Positions 13,101-36,798 of a stretch of 64,000 nt of DNA are shown piece after piece. Both the position numbers and the translations under genes were made by a program. Position 1 is the stretch's first letter. Every line of letters begins with the position of its first letter. The stretch comes from Mugil cephalus (lineage: Eukaryota; Chordata; Actinopteri; Mugiliformes; Mugilidae): NCBI RefSeq assembly GCF_022458985.1, contig NC_061786.1, positions 3,209,501 to 3,273,500 of the forward strand. Direction: 5' to 3'. The notes below the pieces were generated by a model. It was not told the DNA's origin. It saw only the letters and a list, made by a program, of their open reading frames with translations, and ran no database searches.

Positions 13101-16100
13101 GAGAGCAATGGTTGATTGAGTTAGGTAGTAAATGAAGAGAGGGAGCAGTGTTAGCAAGAACGGAGCAGTGATCCAGAGAAAGAAAACACGGCTTTCTTGT
13201 TCGGTGATGGTACTTATATTCTAAAACATATAGCACATGCACAACAATGCGTGACCCTGCAGGAAAACACTGTATCATTGAGCCCACCTCTCTCCACTTC
13301 CCTTAAACAAACGGTTACACTGACCTGCAATTACTTATCCATCCATATTAGAGGAAGAGAGATGGTACAGCAAGCTACTGTTCTCACACCATGTGCACTT
13401 TTATTGGCTAGGACCTACTGCAGTCATGCAAAAATGCTACAAAACTATCATGATGTGGGAGATGTTATAAAAAAAAAAGTATTCAGTGCTCGTGAGGGAA
13501 GAGTATCTAGTGCCACTCACTTTAGATTCAACCAAGATCTGGATTTGTTGTCTGTGTCAGATAATCTACAAATAAATTTAAAATAAAATTCCTCAGCAAT
13601 GCTTACTAAGTGGGGACGTTAAAGCTTGCAAACATTTGGCTTGCACTTGTTTTTGCTTTGACTTTTTTTTGATGTGGTTTGACCCTATCTGACGTGCATC
13701 ATTTGATGCATATGCCAAAAATGCAAGTTACCTGGTAGAGGAGATCTCACTGTAGTGGTAAAGGTTGGATTTCCGCCAGCACCCTTTGCTGCATGTCTGC
13801 TCCTTGCTGATTAAGACACAAAACCCCAAGTAAATAACTTTAAACAGAAGTGGAATCATGTTCCTGTCAACAAAGGAACGATCACGCAAATCATGTCTTA
13901 TCACATGTGATCTCGTTTCAGGTTCAGATACATGTGCCCAGGGACATGACTGCCAGCACATTTGTGTCACCACTGATGACTCGTACATATGTAAATGTCA
14001 AATGGGATATGTGTTGAATAGTGACCAGAAAACCTGCTCACGTAAGAACCTGAACCTTTCTCCTACTTTGAGTATCTTGAGATTTTTTTAGACAAAAAGA
14101 ACAGGATCACAGATTTCATGAACTTGATATTAGATGTGTTCATTCAGGGAGTTCACAGCATGCATGTCGCATCTTAACAGATGATCTAAGAATACGTAAA
14201 GCAGATGTGGAAGTGTTTCTTTTCAGGATCGGACATATGCGCCCACGGACATGATTGCCAGCAAATTTGTGTCAATACTGATGACTCTTATGTCTGTGAG
14301 TGTCAAGAGGGATATGTGTTGAATGCAGACTGGAAAACATGCTCACGTAAGAACTTGGACTTTATTCCTCTGTAGATATTTGTGGTCTCCACAGGGCTAC
14401 TCATACTGAATGAAAGGTATAGGCCTCATCGCTTCTCTATTGATGGCACCTGTGATCAAGGGTTCTTCAAAAAGCCGTGCGACGTTGCTGATGTCATGTG
14501 TCACTGAGGTGCGAGCTTTTCCTTTCGTTTCAGGTTCAGGTTTAGATGCATGTGCCCAGGGAAATGACTGCCAGCACGTATGTCTCAGCAGTGGGAACTC
14601 ATACACCTGCCAGTGTCAAGTGGGATACGTGCTGAACGCCGACAAGAAAACATGCTCGCGTAAGGAACCCCTTCCTCTCATATGCTGTTGTCCTAGACAC
14701 ATGGCCCGAGAGTTCGTTGAGCGTGTTACGACTTGAGTCAGCGTCTCTTTCCAGGTGCAGATGCTTGTGCTCAGGGACATGACTGCCAGCACATATGTGT
14801 CAGCAACGGTGATTCGTACAGCTGCCAGTGTCGAGCGGGATATGTGTTGAATACAGACGAGAAAACGTGTTCACGTAAGAATTTGCACCCTTTGTTCTTC
14901 AAAGGTCAGATAAATTAAGTATCTCATGTAGCTTGTGTGGTCACATTTGACATATTTGACATAACTACAGGTACAGCATTTTTTGCCCATGTTTAAGTAA
15001 CATCTCAGTGGAGTTCTGTGTGTAACCCTGTTTCTGTGACTACAGGTCCATAGGGCTGCAACCCTGTGGCCTTACAGACCAGAACCATCCCCCAACAACC
15101 ATGGTCAACCCTGAATACTGATCGGGGCTTTGCCATGTATTGTAGAGTCAAACATACAATATTGTGTATTTTAATATTAATTGCAAGCTACTTTTTGTCT
15201 TTTCTTCAGTCGTGAAAAAGTTGCAGCTAATTGTAACCAAGCCGACCAAGTCCAACGACAAGCAGGTCATCTACTGGTCGAGCACAATTTATAGAGCATA
15301 AAAATGAATCATCCTGGTTAAGGAGGGAGATAGTATTACACCATAAAATTGTGTTAGGAGCTAACTTTTGCTTGTGTTAGATGTAACTGTTGTGTCGTGC
15401 AATTATATCTTTTTCATTCATTTGTTGTTGCACATTCCCAGTTAAAGCTGCCCACTCCTGAGCTCAGTAAGTGCACTGGTGATTAGCTAGTTTGCTTGAT
15501 TGAGTCATTTAATACATTTCCTGATCTCACTCACAAAAGAAAAAATCATGATGGCACTAATCTATGCTGCTACCTGTAGGTCAGTCAATAACCATAATGT
15601 ATATGTTGGCATTTTTAAACCTTTAAAACTTTTAACTGAACTTAATTGCGCATGACATTGTCTCCAGTACGAACACTGAAAACCATATGTTGGAAATCTT
15701 GTGGCTTCAGCCGTTGATCCTGGAATAGGATCAGGAATGTCCTGCATCACTTTCTTCCACCAAGAGGACAAAAAACCCCACTCTCATTCTTTGATCTTTC
15801 TGCATTTATTTCTCGTTCTTTCAGAGGAAATGAGGAGTGAAATAACTCAGGATGCCTGCATGTGTGAAGCTCAGATTGTGTTCCAGAAAAAAGTACAGGC
15901 AACCATCCAGGAGCTGAACAGAAAGCATATCCTTTTCTTAACCCTGAAGATGACCGGGAATTTGAATTTGATATTTATTTTGATAATATTTGATAATATT
16001 TTAAAACTGTAATTATTATGCATCATTAGAAATACTACACAGTTGTACTACCTTGGTCAGACTGGGTGATATTATGTTTGTCTCCGGTTACTACATGTAC

Positions 16101-16198
16101 TGACATAAATCACACACAGTTCTATTTCCTTGACTCTCTGTTCACTTGATGAACTTTCAGATAAAGTGAACTTGATCGAAGGTCAAAATCAATATTAA
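7169..16198 (+). CDS. matn3: Matrilin-3, VWA + 8 EGF + coiled coil
   Basis: Secreted cartilage matrix adaptor that oligomerises through a C-terminal coiled coil and links collagen and proteoglycan. Exons: 7169-7463, 7873-8580, 10739-10858, 11303-11422, 11948-12067, 12232-12351, 13922-14041, 14227-14346, 14534-14659, 14755-14874, 15825-15926, 16146-16198. They total 2124 nt (707 residues); all internal junctions are phase 1. Signal peptide starts [14 protein letters not shown], then a basic segment, then the VWA domain with an intact MIDAS (DSSRS, GTMTG, TDG), an Asp/Asn-rich spacer of about 45 residues, eight six-Cys EGF modules, and a coiled coil starting [11 protein letters not shown] and ending [14 protein letters not shown]. 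The neighbour wdr35 supports orthology, since MATN3 and WDR35 are adjacent in human. Mammalian MATN3 has four EGF modules and about 486 residues, so this one is enlarged. Confidence 0.93.
10739..14874 (+). repeat. matn3: Tandem EGF-exon array of matn3 (8 intact units)
   Basis: Seven exons of exactly 120 nt and one of 126 nt (14534-14659) share the pattern [38 protein letters not shown]. Acceptors all look like TTTTCAG|GTTCAGA and donors like CTCAC|GTAAG. The equal phase lets any unit be skipped or duplicated without shifting frame. Flanking intron sequence is also alike between units, pointing to exon+intron duplication rather than ancient repeats. Confidence 0.92.
12595..12692 (+). pseudogene. 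Decayed EGF exon inside matn3
   Basis: This lies between EGF exons 4 and 6 in array order. It has a good acceptor (TCTCTTTGCAG) and four of six cysteines ([18 protein letters not shown]). The fifth Cys codon is TGG instead of TGT, the frame then runs into TGA at 12690-12692, and similarity fades near 12700 with no donor. If spliced in, it would end the protein before the coiled coil. Most likely a dead copy; a truncating alternative last exon is possible. Confidence 0.8.
15927..16145 (+). other. matn3: AT-AC (U12-type) intron in the matn3 coiled coil
   Basis: The intron starts ATATCCTTTT and ends TTCAC. A branch-site match TTCCTTGAC lies at 16126-16134, about 11 nt before the AC. Using these ends joins NRK to [13 protein letters not shown] in frame, giving the expected matrilin heptads, while no GT donor fits. 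Matrilin genes are known for an AT-AC intron between their two coiled-coil exons, so this confirms the gene model. Confidence 0.93.
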
Positions 16199-17161
16199 CA
16201 ACGGCAGTGGCATCAGAAGACATGCCATGGAGAAGCAGTGCACCCAGTTTTCTTGACCAGTGGAAGTCCATCCTTAACCTTTGAAATGTCTTATTGATTG
16301 ACTGAAAATGTGTGTGGTATTGATTTATTGGATATTATTTTTCTATTATAAATGTGCTTTTCTGCTCTCACGAAACAGTCTGCTTACACTTCTCACAGGA
16401 AAGTCAGGCGTAACTCAAATATTTCCATATGCCTGTAAGATTAAAGGAACCTAGCCATAGTGTTCGGAGTCAAAACAATGTTAGATAATTTATAGATTTT
16501 TTATAGAGATGTGAAAACTAAATCATGTCAGTGAAAAACATTGAATGCTAATTAATAAATGTATCAATTCTTTTTGTATCACTTTCTTATTGTTCACATT
16601 TTTTAGAATGTTTTTTGACCAGTGCAGTGAGGTGTACTGTAGAACACAAAGACTCCAGTCGTAGCAATAATACAACAACTAAGCTCTTATGTAACAAGTG
16701 CACTGTGGGTCCAGCAGGTCTATAGCGCGTTATGTCACAGTGAATTACTTTAATCCTTTTCTTTCACACCTGAAATATTTCAAAGACTTTACCACCCAAC
16801 GATTAGTAATGAATGTTTTGTTTGGTACACAAAGGTACACTTGTTTTGTGAAAAATGGGGATATAGTTCAAGGAGTTCAGGGGCTACTGGACTGCTTCAG
16901 TACTTTGCACAACTGGACAGTTTTTCTGACACAAATCCTGGCTATTTTTAATATAAAGTTTTGAGAATGTGGCACAGGGTTTTTTTTTTTTTTTTTTTTT
17001 CAGTACGATGCACAAATGTACTGTATTTTCTTCTTTGTTATAGCCATGGTGTCTTTGTGTAAACTGGAACTTGTATACATGACATATTTTGGTGCTTTGG
17101 TGCGTGATAGAACACAACTCTGTCTGTATATTTTATTTTAGAAATATGGCTTCAAATGGAA

Positions 17162-17167
17162 AATAAA
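17162..17167 (+). terminator. matn3: Candidate distal polyadenylation signal of matn3
   Basis: AATAAA about 960 bp beyond the stop codon. An earlier AATAAA is at 16554-16559. Between the stop and here the sequence is AT-rich 3' UTR-like DNA with a T tract at 16981-17000 and no coding signal. Confidence 0.45.
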
Positions 17168-17489
17168 TATTCTGAAACAATGAATTTCAAATGTCTTTTG
17201 TATTGTGTATTTATTGTCTCACCAAATCACTTTCAATTTTTATATTGTTTGAAACATATCATATAGTGCTGTACATACTGGGAACTAGCCAGCCTAATCT
17301 AATGCAATTAAATTGATTAATGCTTCTATTCTTAATTTTGTGTTATTATGAAGCAGAACTGCCTTGTTAATTAAAGCCGTATTAGTTTCCTAAAAATGCA
17401 GAGAACCGAATTCCCAAATACTCAACTCCAAATACCCCGCAAAAAACTACAACAACCATAGGACCCCGCATCAACGCTTCCGGTTTACG

Positions 17490-17504
17490 GTTACCACGGG
17501 AGAC
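17490..17504 (+). promoter_or_regulatory. Possible RFX X-box upstream of wdr35
   Basis: The sequence GTTACCACGGGAGAC has a perfect left X-box half (GTTRCC) and a weak right half. It sits about 400 bp upstream of the wdr35 ATG, in the GC-richer stretch before exon 1. RFX X-boxes commonly drive IFT genes, so the place is sensible, but the match is imperfect. Confidence 0.3.
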
Positions 17505-17890
17505 CGAGGGAAGCTCCAGACTCAAGTACGCCAATGCAAGCAATGAAACGGCAAACTTGAAATGTTTTTCAGTGCCATTTGGATGGGTATTTGCTATAAA
17601 TGCAGTACGTCTTTGAAATTGCGAGGCCATAAAGTTGGGAACGCCTTTGGAATGAAGTGGCTGTGTATCGTCAGAGACACTTAACGGTAACTGCTAAGTG
17701 GCTAAGCTAACGGACTCGGCTAATATTGACACCACATTCATCATATCGAGGCCACACCGTGTAGCTGGTTTTAGTTAGCCGAGATGGATAACTGATTCTT
17801 GGTTAGTTAATATATTTACGTTGATAGGGATAACTTTGTTGTAAGCCTTTTATTTCCTATTGACTGAGGTCTGTAAACGTCAACGGCACC

Positions 17891-30780
<12,890 letters not shown>

Positions 30781-31032
30781 ACACATAACCTCACGAGAAA
30801 CAGTCTGCTCAGACACAAAAAGTCCAAGTCTCTGGAAGATATGAACCAAAACGACTTATTTGTGGTAACAGCTGCTCCTTGTGTCAGTCTCTGTGGTTAA
30901 TCCCCGAACACTCTAGTACAACGACCTAAACCTGATATGTGGCATCAGTAGTCAGATGAGCTGTCTTTTATTACATAAATGTACTGCTTTTGCCTTCAGT
31001 GCTGTAAAATACTACTTTTTTACATAAATCTC

Positions 31033-31038
31033 AATAAA
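31033..31038 (+). terminator. wdr35: Polyadenylation signal of wdr35
   Basis: AATAAA about 250 bp after the wdr35 stop codon. The 3' UTR between them has no other canonical hexamer, so a mature end near 31055 is expected. Confidence 0.6.
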
Positions 31039-31639
31039 CTACCACACTAGAGGACTAATTCATGATTCAATGTTTGATGCTGCGGCGTCATTCTGATTAG
31101 AACAGTGATTAAGTACATCCAGCCAGATGAGAGCCCTCATTCCACGGCGTCTCTAGAGGTCGGTTTGGTAGATAATGAGGACATTCACCTAAAGGAAACA
31201 CTTCTTCTTTGTGGGTTAAATGCACAGGGAGCACATTAGCTGGAGGAGATGGAGAAAGGGACACACAGCTGTTGACATGCTGTACAGTAGGAGCACACAA
31301 ACGCAAGAGGAGTGAATTAGATAAGAAATATGAGGATAATAGCAAGAGAGAGGAAAGAAGAGGATAGGTGCTAATGAATATGTGAACAATGTGTGATTAG
31401 ATGGTTTATATGAGTTTCCTGATGGTTCCACCACTGTATGACAGTTGCATCTGCTTGTCCTCTTCTGCCATCTGCTGGTAGGAGGGAGCGTCAACGCAGA
31501 AACAGTCACTGTATGAAGGTTAGTTGTTGTGCTCTCCTGAATGGATACGCAGTGCACATGTCGTACAACTGACGTGCAGTACGTGTAGTTTTTAATACCC
31601 CGTATTTGTGTCATTGTGACAGAAAAACTGACGCCATTC

Positions 31640-32620
31640 ACACTCACACCTATGGCCAATTTAGAATCAGCAAGAAACCTGATGTCTCCGGACTACAGAG
31701 AAGCAATGAAAATAAAGTTACTTCGATCACCATGAGGAAGGGGAAAGAATCATCGAAACCATCAAAAGGATGAGTGAGGGTTAAGGTAGACAAAAGATAT
31801 TTTTTCAGATGCTTTTTAAAAGCAGTATGAGAGGACCCAGTGGATTTAATTAATTCCATTCCATTATATTGAACTGGTGTCTTGATGTGTGTACATGGTA
31901 AGAGTAATTTATATATTTTTTAAAGATGGGTGCGTATGGAGCATATCTGCCCCTGTCCCCCGCCCCAGTGGGAGGCGGGGGACAGGGGCTGCAGGGTGCG
32001 GGGACCCTCAGGCTGGTTCCCAGTGGGTCAGCAGGGGCCCGAGACACCACATTAAAATAATTAAAAATAGACTGAATAAACAAATCAGTTTCTTAGAAGA
32101 TTTATCTTCCCTATCCTTCCTCCTCCCCCTCCACTATCTCTAACTATCCTTCACTATAGTAATTATTACCACTATAATTATTAATTGTTTTGTATATGTC
32201 TGTTGATTTTGTTTCGTTTATTATCATTATTACTTTCTTTTTTTAATACTTATTAATGGAAGCATTGTTTTACTTCATATGTTCATTATATATTCTTACT
32301 ATAATATAAATAACAATTTGATAATTATTATTATTCCTGTGTTATTGTATTAACTGATAAACATACAAATTATGATAGGTCTCACACACACATCTGCGCA
32401 CACACACACACACACACAAATACACACTGTTCATATCTTCTTTATTGTTCATATTTGTATTGTATGTAGTGTATTTAAAAAATAAATAAATAACAAATAC
32501 TTTGGATACTAGGTTAATGTTAAGATTGCTATCAGTGATAATTCCTAAAAATGTAGTATGTAGAACTGGTTCAATTTTGACATTACTGATACGGATTTTA
32601 GTTTGCCAGCTTTGCAATTT
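31640..32620 (-). mobile_element. Decayed LINE 3' remnant
   Basis: Minus-strand pieces in order: 32617-32540 reads VKIEPVLHTTFLGIITDSNL, resembling the FLGVIIDxxLxW block that follows the RT domain of CR1/Rex-like LINEs. Then 31960-31790 reads NYSYHVHTSRHQFN and STGSSHTAFKKHLKKYLLS, resembling the ORF2 end. The intervening part is deleted or replaced by GC-rich sequence. Frames are broken. Confidence 0.5.
31950..31988. repeat. GC-rich perfect hairpin
   Basis: CCCCTGTCCCCCGCC (31950-31964) is followed after nine bases by its exact reverse complement (31974-31988). The 15-bp stem is nearly all G:C in otherwise AT-rich DNA. No gene is attached to it; it sits inside a LINE remnant. Confidence 0.8.
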
Positions 32621-33893
32621 TTAGTTCCTGCAGGCAATTCCAGTTTGGAGAGATAAAGAGAGAATAATTTGCTCAGTATTATTTCAGTTACTTAGTGTCA
32701 TCTGCCTGTTGTCATTTTTCTATAATTCACTTAATTTGAAATAAAAACAAGATTAGAAACATATCACACACAAAACGAATTCAAGCGAGGAGAGAATAAT
32801 GTGAGCATCGTTAACTATTTACGCTGATAAATGTGAGCTGAGCACAGGTATCACATGTCACATCAAACTTTAAATATGCAGTATACTAACAGCCTGTTAG
32901 TAGGGGTTGGTGTGCCAGATGTCCCGCCCAGCGCAGGAGAAACACCACACCACTGCTCCGCCGGCTGCTCCTGTGTGCACTCTACTCTAGACTGCAGGAC
33001 ACCACGCAACAACACATGGCCAGGTAAGCAGCGGCGCTCACGTCCTCCAGTTTCAGAGGCGATGGAGTGTGCAAACAACAGCTATTCTCTTGCTGGGTTT
33101 TTCCTTTGTCCGGAGCTTTTCGATAATCTAACACGTGTTTTGAAGTGTCATTGCAACTTGTGCACTGAATGTCAAAGTAGTACTTTTATCTGTTTCTTAG
33201 ATTATGCTGCAGAAACACATCAAATCTGACCTTGCAGTTTGAAACGCTATATTGCAGTGGGTAACACAATCCAGTGCTAATCACTGGAGAGCTACAAACG
33301 GGACTGACAGCAGGTCCGGCTGATGGCTGCTGACCAACACTAAATACTCTGTTAGGATGTAAAACGCTGACCTCATTGGTATCATGTATGTGATCTACAT
33401 GTGCACAGAAACGGTGCCGTCATTGAATATCATATCTCAATATCTGCAGTGTTGTGCTGACTGATCAGGAAACACATACAGACGTTCCTAAAACTTAGGG
33501 GTCAATTCTGTTCCATTGTTTGCAAGTGTGATTTAGTTTAATGAAACTGTTATTTGCATGCATATGTGTCCTAAACGCTCTGCTATGACAGGCTCATACG
33601 TACTCATACAACTGAAGTTACAGCAGTTACAGTTAGTAAGTGTGTCTGATGGAAACATTTTATCTGCACAAATCCTCAGTGTAAGCGCTGCTGACACACA
33701 TTCCGTTACAGTGTCCCAGAAACTCGGATGCAACTCGATCCATGCCGCTGATGTAATGTTCTTCAATGTGATCAAATGACAGGAAATACAAGAAAGCGTG
33801 AGGTGAACTAATTTCCACTTGTTTGTTGTGCAGGCAACAACACCTCTGAGATTTTGACCGGAGAAAAAGGGAACAGCCTGTACCTGCTTCGTC

Positions 33894-35183
33894 ATGGTGT
33901 ATGGCCAGGTCCTCCATCTGCCTCAAGACTGCTTCATTAATGTCAACGTCGGAGGTTTCAAACAACGACTGGATCACACTGTTCTGAAACGATTCCCTCA
34001 GACGCGCCTGAGTCGCCTGCTGTGTTGCAGTTCCAAAGAGGCCATCCTGGAGCTCTGTGATGACTTCAGCCCGTCTGAAATGGAGTACTACTTTGACCGC
34101 AACCCAAGTTTTTTCTGTTACGTTCTCAACTTTTACCTCACAGGTAAACTACACCTGGTGGACGGGTTGTGTGTGGTCTCATTTATCCAAGAGATCGAGT
34201 ATTGGGGCATCAAGGAGCGCCACCTGGATTTATGCTGCAGCAACAAATTCAGTGAGCTGATGGAGCTTGCTGAAGAGAGGAACTGGGATCAGAGGAGTGA
34301 TAAGCAGGAAATCGACAGTTGTTCCATGGAGGAGCTGTCAGTTTTAGAGGATGACACTGAGATGTTTGAAGGCTCTTGGTGTGGGGACGCCCGCAGGAGT
34401 GTTTGGATTCGACTTGAGAATCCGGGCTTCTCCACTTCAGCCAAAGTGATGGCTGTGGCATCACTGAGTCTGGTTGTTATCTCCATAGTAACCATGTGCA
34501 TAAACAGCATGCCAGTCTTCCATCAGGTGGACCTCGATGAAAAAGTGATTGAAGATCCGGTGTTGACTTTTTTTGAGAACCTCTGCGTCCTTTGTTTCTC
34601 TGCAGAGTTCATCCTTCGCTTGGCTGTTGCACCCTCAGCCAGGAAGTTCTTGTGCAGCCCTTTGAATATCATTGACTTACTGTCGATCATGCCATTCTAC
34701 GTCACTGTGGTCTGTGATATGGTTAATGGAGAGGAGAGCACAGAACTGGAGAATGTCGGCAAAGTGGTGCAGATCTTGAGGCTGATGCGAGTGTTTCGTA
34801 TTTTAAAACTGGTTCGTCATTCGGTTGGCCTACGCGCTCTTGGTGCCACACTGCTGCACAGCTCCCATGAAGTGGGCCAGCTGGTGCTTTTCTTGTCAGT
34901 GGGCATCTTCTTGTTTTCTGCTCTCATGTACTGCGCAGAGAAGGACTCTTACGAGTCAGAGCTGCGGACCATCCCCATTGGCTGGTGGTGGGCCACCATT
35001 AGCATGACCACAGTGGGCTACGGGGACACCCTCCCAGTTACTGTAGCTGGGAAGCTGATCGCAACTCTGTGCATCATCTGTGGACTCCTGATTGTGGCTC
35101 TGCCCATTACGAACATCTTCAACAAGTTCTCCAAGTTCTACCAGAAGCAAAGCCTCTTAGATCTCAATCGAAACAAACTCTGA
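33894..35183 (+). CDS. kcns3: Kv9.3-type silent potassium channel subunit (KCNS3-like)
   Basis: Modifier alpha subunit that co-assembles with Kv2 channels and does not conduct alone. One exon encodes 429 residues. T1 domain about 14-115 (NVNVGGFKQ, DDFSPSEMEYYFDRNPSFF, EIEYWGIKE), S1 184-206, S2 224-246, S3 256-276, S4 293-313 with basic residues every third position (LRLMRVFRILKLVRHS), S5 325-346, pore with TVGYGD at 373-378, S6 385-408. S6 reads LPITNIF and lacks the second proline of the PxP hinge, as in silent subunits. The opening MVYGQVLHLPQD and the T1 and linker sequence match KCNS3 rather than KCNS1/2. The C-terminus stops about 20 residues after S6, shorter than the 491-residue human protein. 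The acceptor at 33833 lies 60 nt before the ATG. Confidence 0.9.
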   Translation: MVYGQVLHLPQDCFINVNVGGFKQRLDHTVLKRFPQTRLSRLLCCSSKEAILELCDDFSPSEMEYYFDRNPSFFCYVLNFYLTGKLHLVDGLCVVSFIQEIEYWGIKERHLDLCCSNKFSELMELAEERNWDQRSDKQEIDSCSMEELSVLEDDTEMFEGSWCGDARRSVWIRLENPGFSTSAKVMAVASLSLVVISIVTMCINSMPVFHQVDLDEKVIEDPVLTFFENLCVLCFSAEFILRLAVAPSARKFLCSPLNIIDLLSIMPFYVTVVCDMVNGEESTELENVGKVVQILRLMRVFRILKLVRHSVGLRALGATLLHSSHEVGQLVLFLSVGIFLFSALMYCAEKDSYESELRTIPIGWWWATISMTTVGYGDTLPVTVAGKLIATLCIICGLLIVALPITNIFNKFSKFYQKQSLLDLNRNKL

Positions 35184-36183
35184 ACTCTCTCTGGCAAGTA
35201 CAGCTGGGTTGTAAAGCGTACCACAAGAGCTCATTTACATCTCCTGAGAAGTATTAGTACAAGTAGGACATTTTAGGTGAGTTGAATCAGAGTTAGGTTT
35301 GGGTTACTGATTTCATGTGCATGGTGTAGGGTTAAATAAAATGCCAGTCAAAAGTGACTTTATTTAATGAAGCTAGCTTAGCTATCAGGCAAGACTCTTC
35401 CTTTTTTCTAACTATTATTTTGACGTTCTCTTGAACACCAGAAAATGGCCAAACTGATCATCATAAAAAAGACTAAATGAAGGTTAACATCTCCAGATTG
35501 AATGTTTTGTCCAACTAAGCCAATCCCAACTATACACCATTTGGCACCAGTGTGAATTGAGACTGTGTATTTTGTGAACATTATAGGCATTATAGGAAAT
35601 GATTTGCCCCTTCTATGAACAGACACATTAAACAAAGTCTGTTGCACAGTAAGGTCCATTCTAGCTTAGTTAACATTAGCTTTCATTAGCTAGTGGTAAA
35701 GCCAGACCAATAAAGGAACCAAATGACTGATATCGTCATTTATTACAAAGTATTACTTTTGTTTTCTAATGTGAAAATGTGTTGTAGAAGTTATAAAGTG
35801 TAAGCCTAATGTAGTTTATAATCAGAATATGAGTCTGGTAACAATCCATTTGGTTTTCATTATGGTGCAATCAGAGCCATTTTGTTGGAAACAGACAGAG
35901 GTCAGATGACATGTACGAATACTTCGCTGTTACTCTTCTGTCCATCACCACATGAAGTCCAAACTGTATCATTTGTCTGACAGATCTTTACAGATGTGAC
36001 AGATCTTTGTATTTGTTTCAAAATTCTTTTAATTGCTTAACCCTGTGAGAGGCCTCTTAGTGGCTCATCATTGCAGTGAACTCTTAATCAGTGAGCTTGT
36101 GTAAAGAGTCCATAAAGATCCTTTAGAAGGTGCTGAATTCACAGTTCACTATGATGCTTACTGATATTCACTAACCAGAGAGG

Positions 36184-36201
36184 AATAAAGCCGACAATAA
36201 A
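36184..36201 (+). terminator. kcns3: Tandem polyadenylation signals of kcns3
   Basis: Two AATAAA hexamers 12 bp apart, 1.0 kb after the stop. An earlier AATAAA occurs near 35334. This suggests alternative 3' UTRs of about 0.17 and 1.0 kb. Confidence 0.45.
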
Positions 36202-36798
36202 GCTACCGTGTCTGGGTCTGTGTTATTGCCATTAGCAGTGTTCATATTTCTTCCTGTGTGTGAATGGGGCTGATTTTGAAAGCCCTTCATCCTACTGCAG
36301 TCACCTTCATCGACAGTATGTATGTGTGCGTGCTGTATCCGTTTTCTCCTCCACAGATAAGAATGTGCTGATCAGTGAAAACAAGCCAAACGTCCGTGCT
36401 GCTCTACAAAGGACGCCAATACTGTAGTGATCTGAACATGAACCGCAGCCTCTAACGCACTGTCTGTGGTCAGATGGGTGTCACTGGCAGCTGATAACAT
36501 TTCTAGTAATGATGTTGGGAAATTACTAAGCAGCCTGTGACGTCACGCTTTTAAATAAATGCTGGAAAAAAAAGCACGTCGAGGGCATGGTCACCTCTTT
36601 TCTGCATATCTGATGTAGTTCACTGCTTCCATCTTTCATCTTTTGAAAGCCACTGTCAGCAGTGCTGTTGGTCTCAGTGGTGAAGGGCAGCCAGATGATT
36701 GCAGGGTACATGACATGTTCATTCACTAAATGAAAATCGCAAGAATGTGTCAGTTAAAGTGTTAATCTTGTCAGATATGAGAAGATATTATAAGACAG

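Larger units (their letters stand above)
31061..33833. other. Spacer wdr35-kcns3 with likely kcns3 5' UTR exon
   Basis: Besides the LINE remnant and hairpin it holds an AT-rich stretch (32150-32520) with a CA tract at 32384-32418. A plausible 5' non-coding exon of kcns3 ends at 33023 (CCAG|GTAAGC); the matching acceptor is TTGTGCAG before 33834, giving an intron of about 810 bp. No other coding sequence was recognised. Confidence 0.5.

Noticed and set aside
13197-13586. 129-codon open frame between EGF exons
   Set aside because: No EGF pattern, no splice sites in the matn3 phase and no recognisable domain; intronic chance frame.
31216-31659. 147-codon minus-strand open frame downstream of wdr35
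   Set aside because: Low-complexity, no domain, no splice or initiation context.
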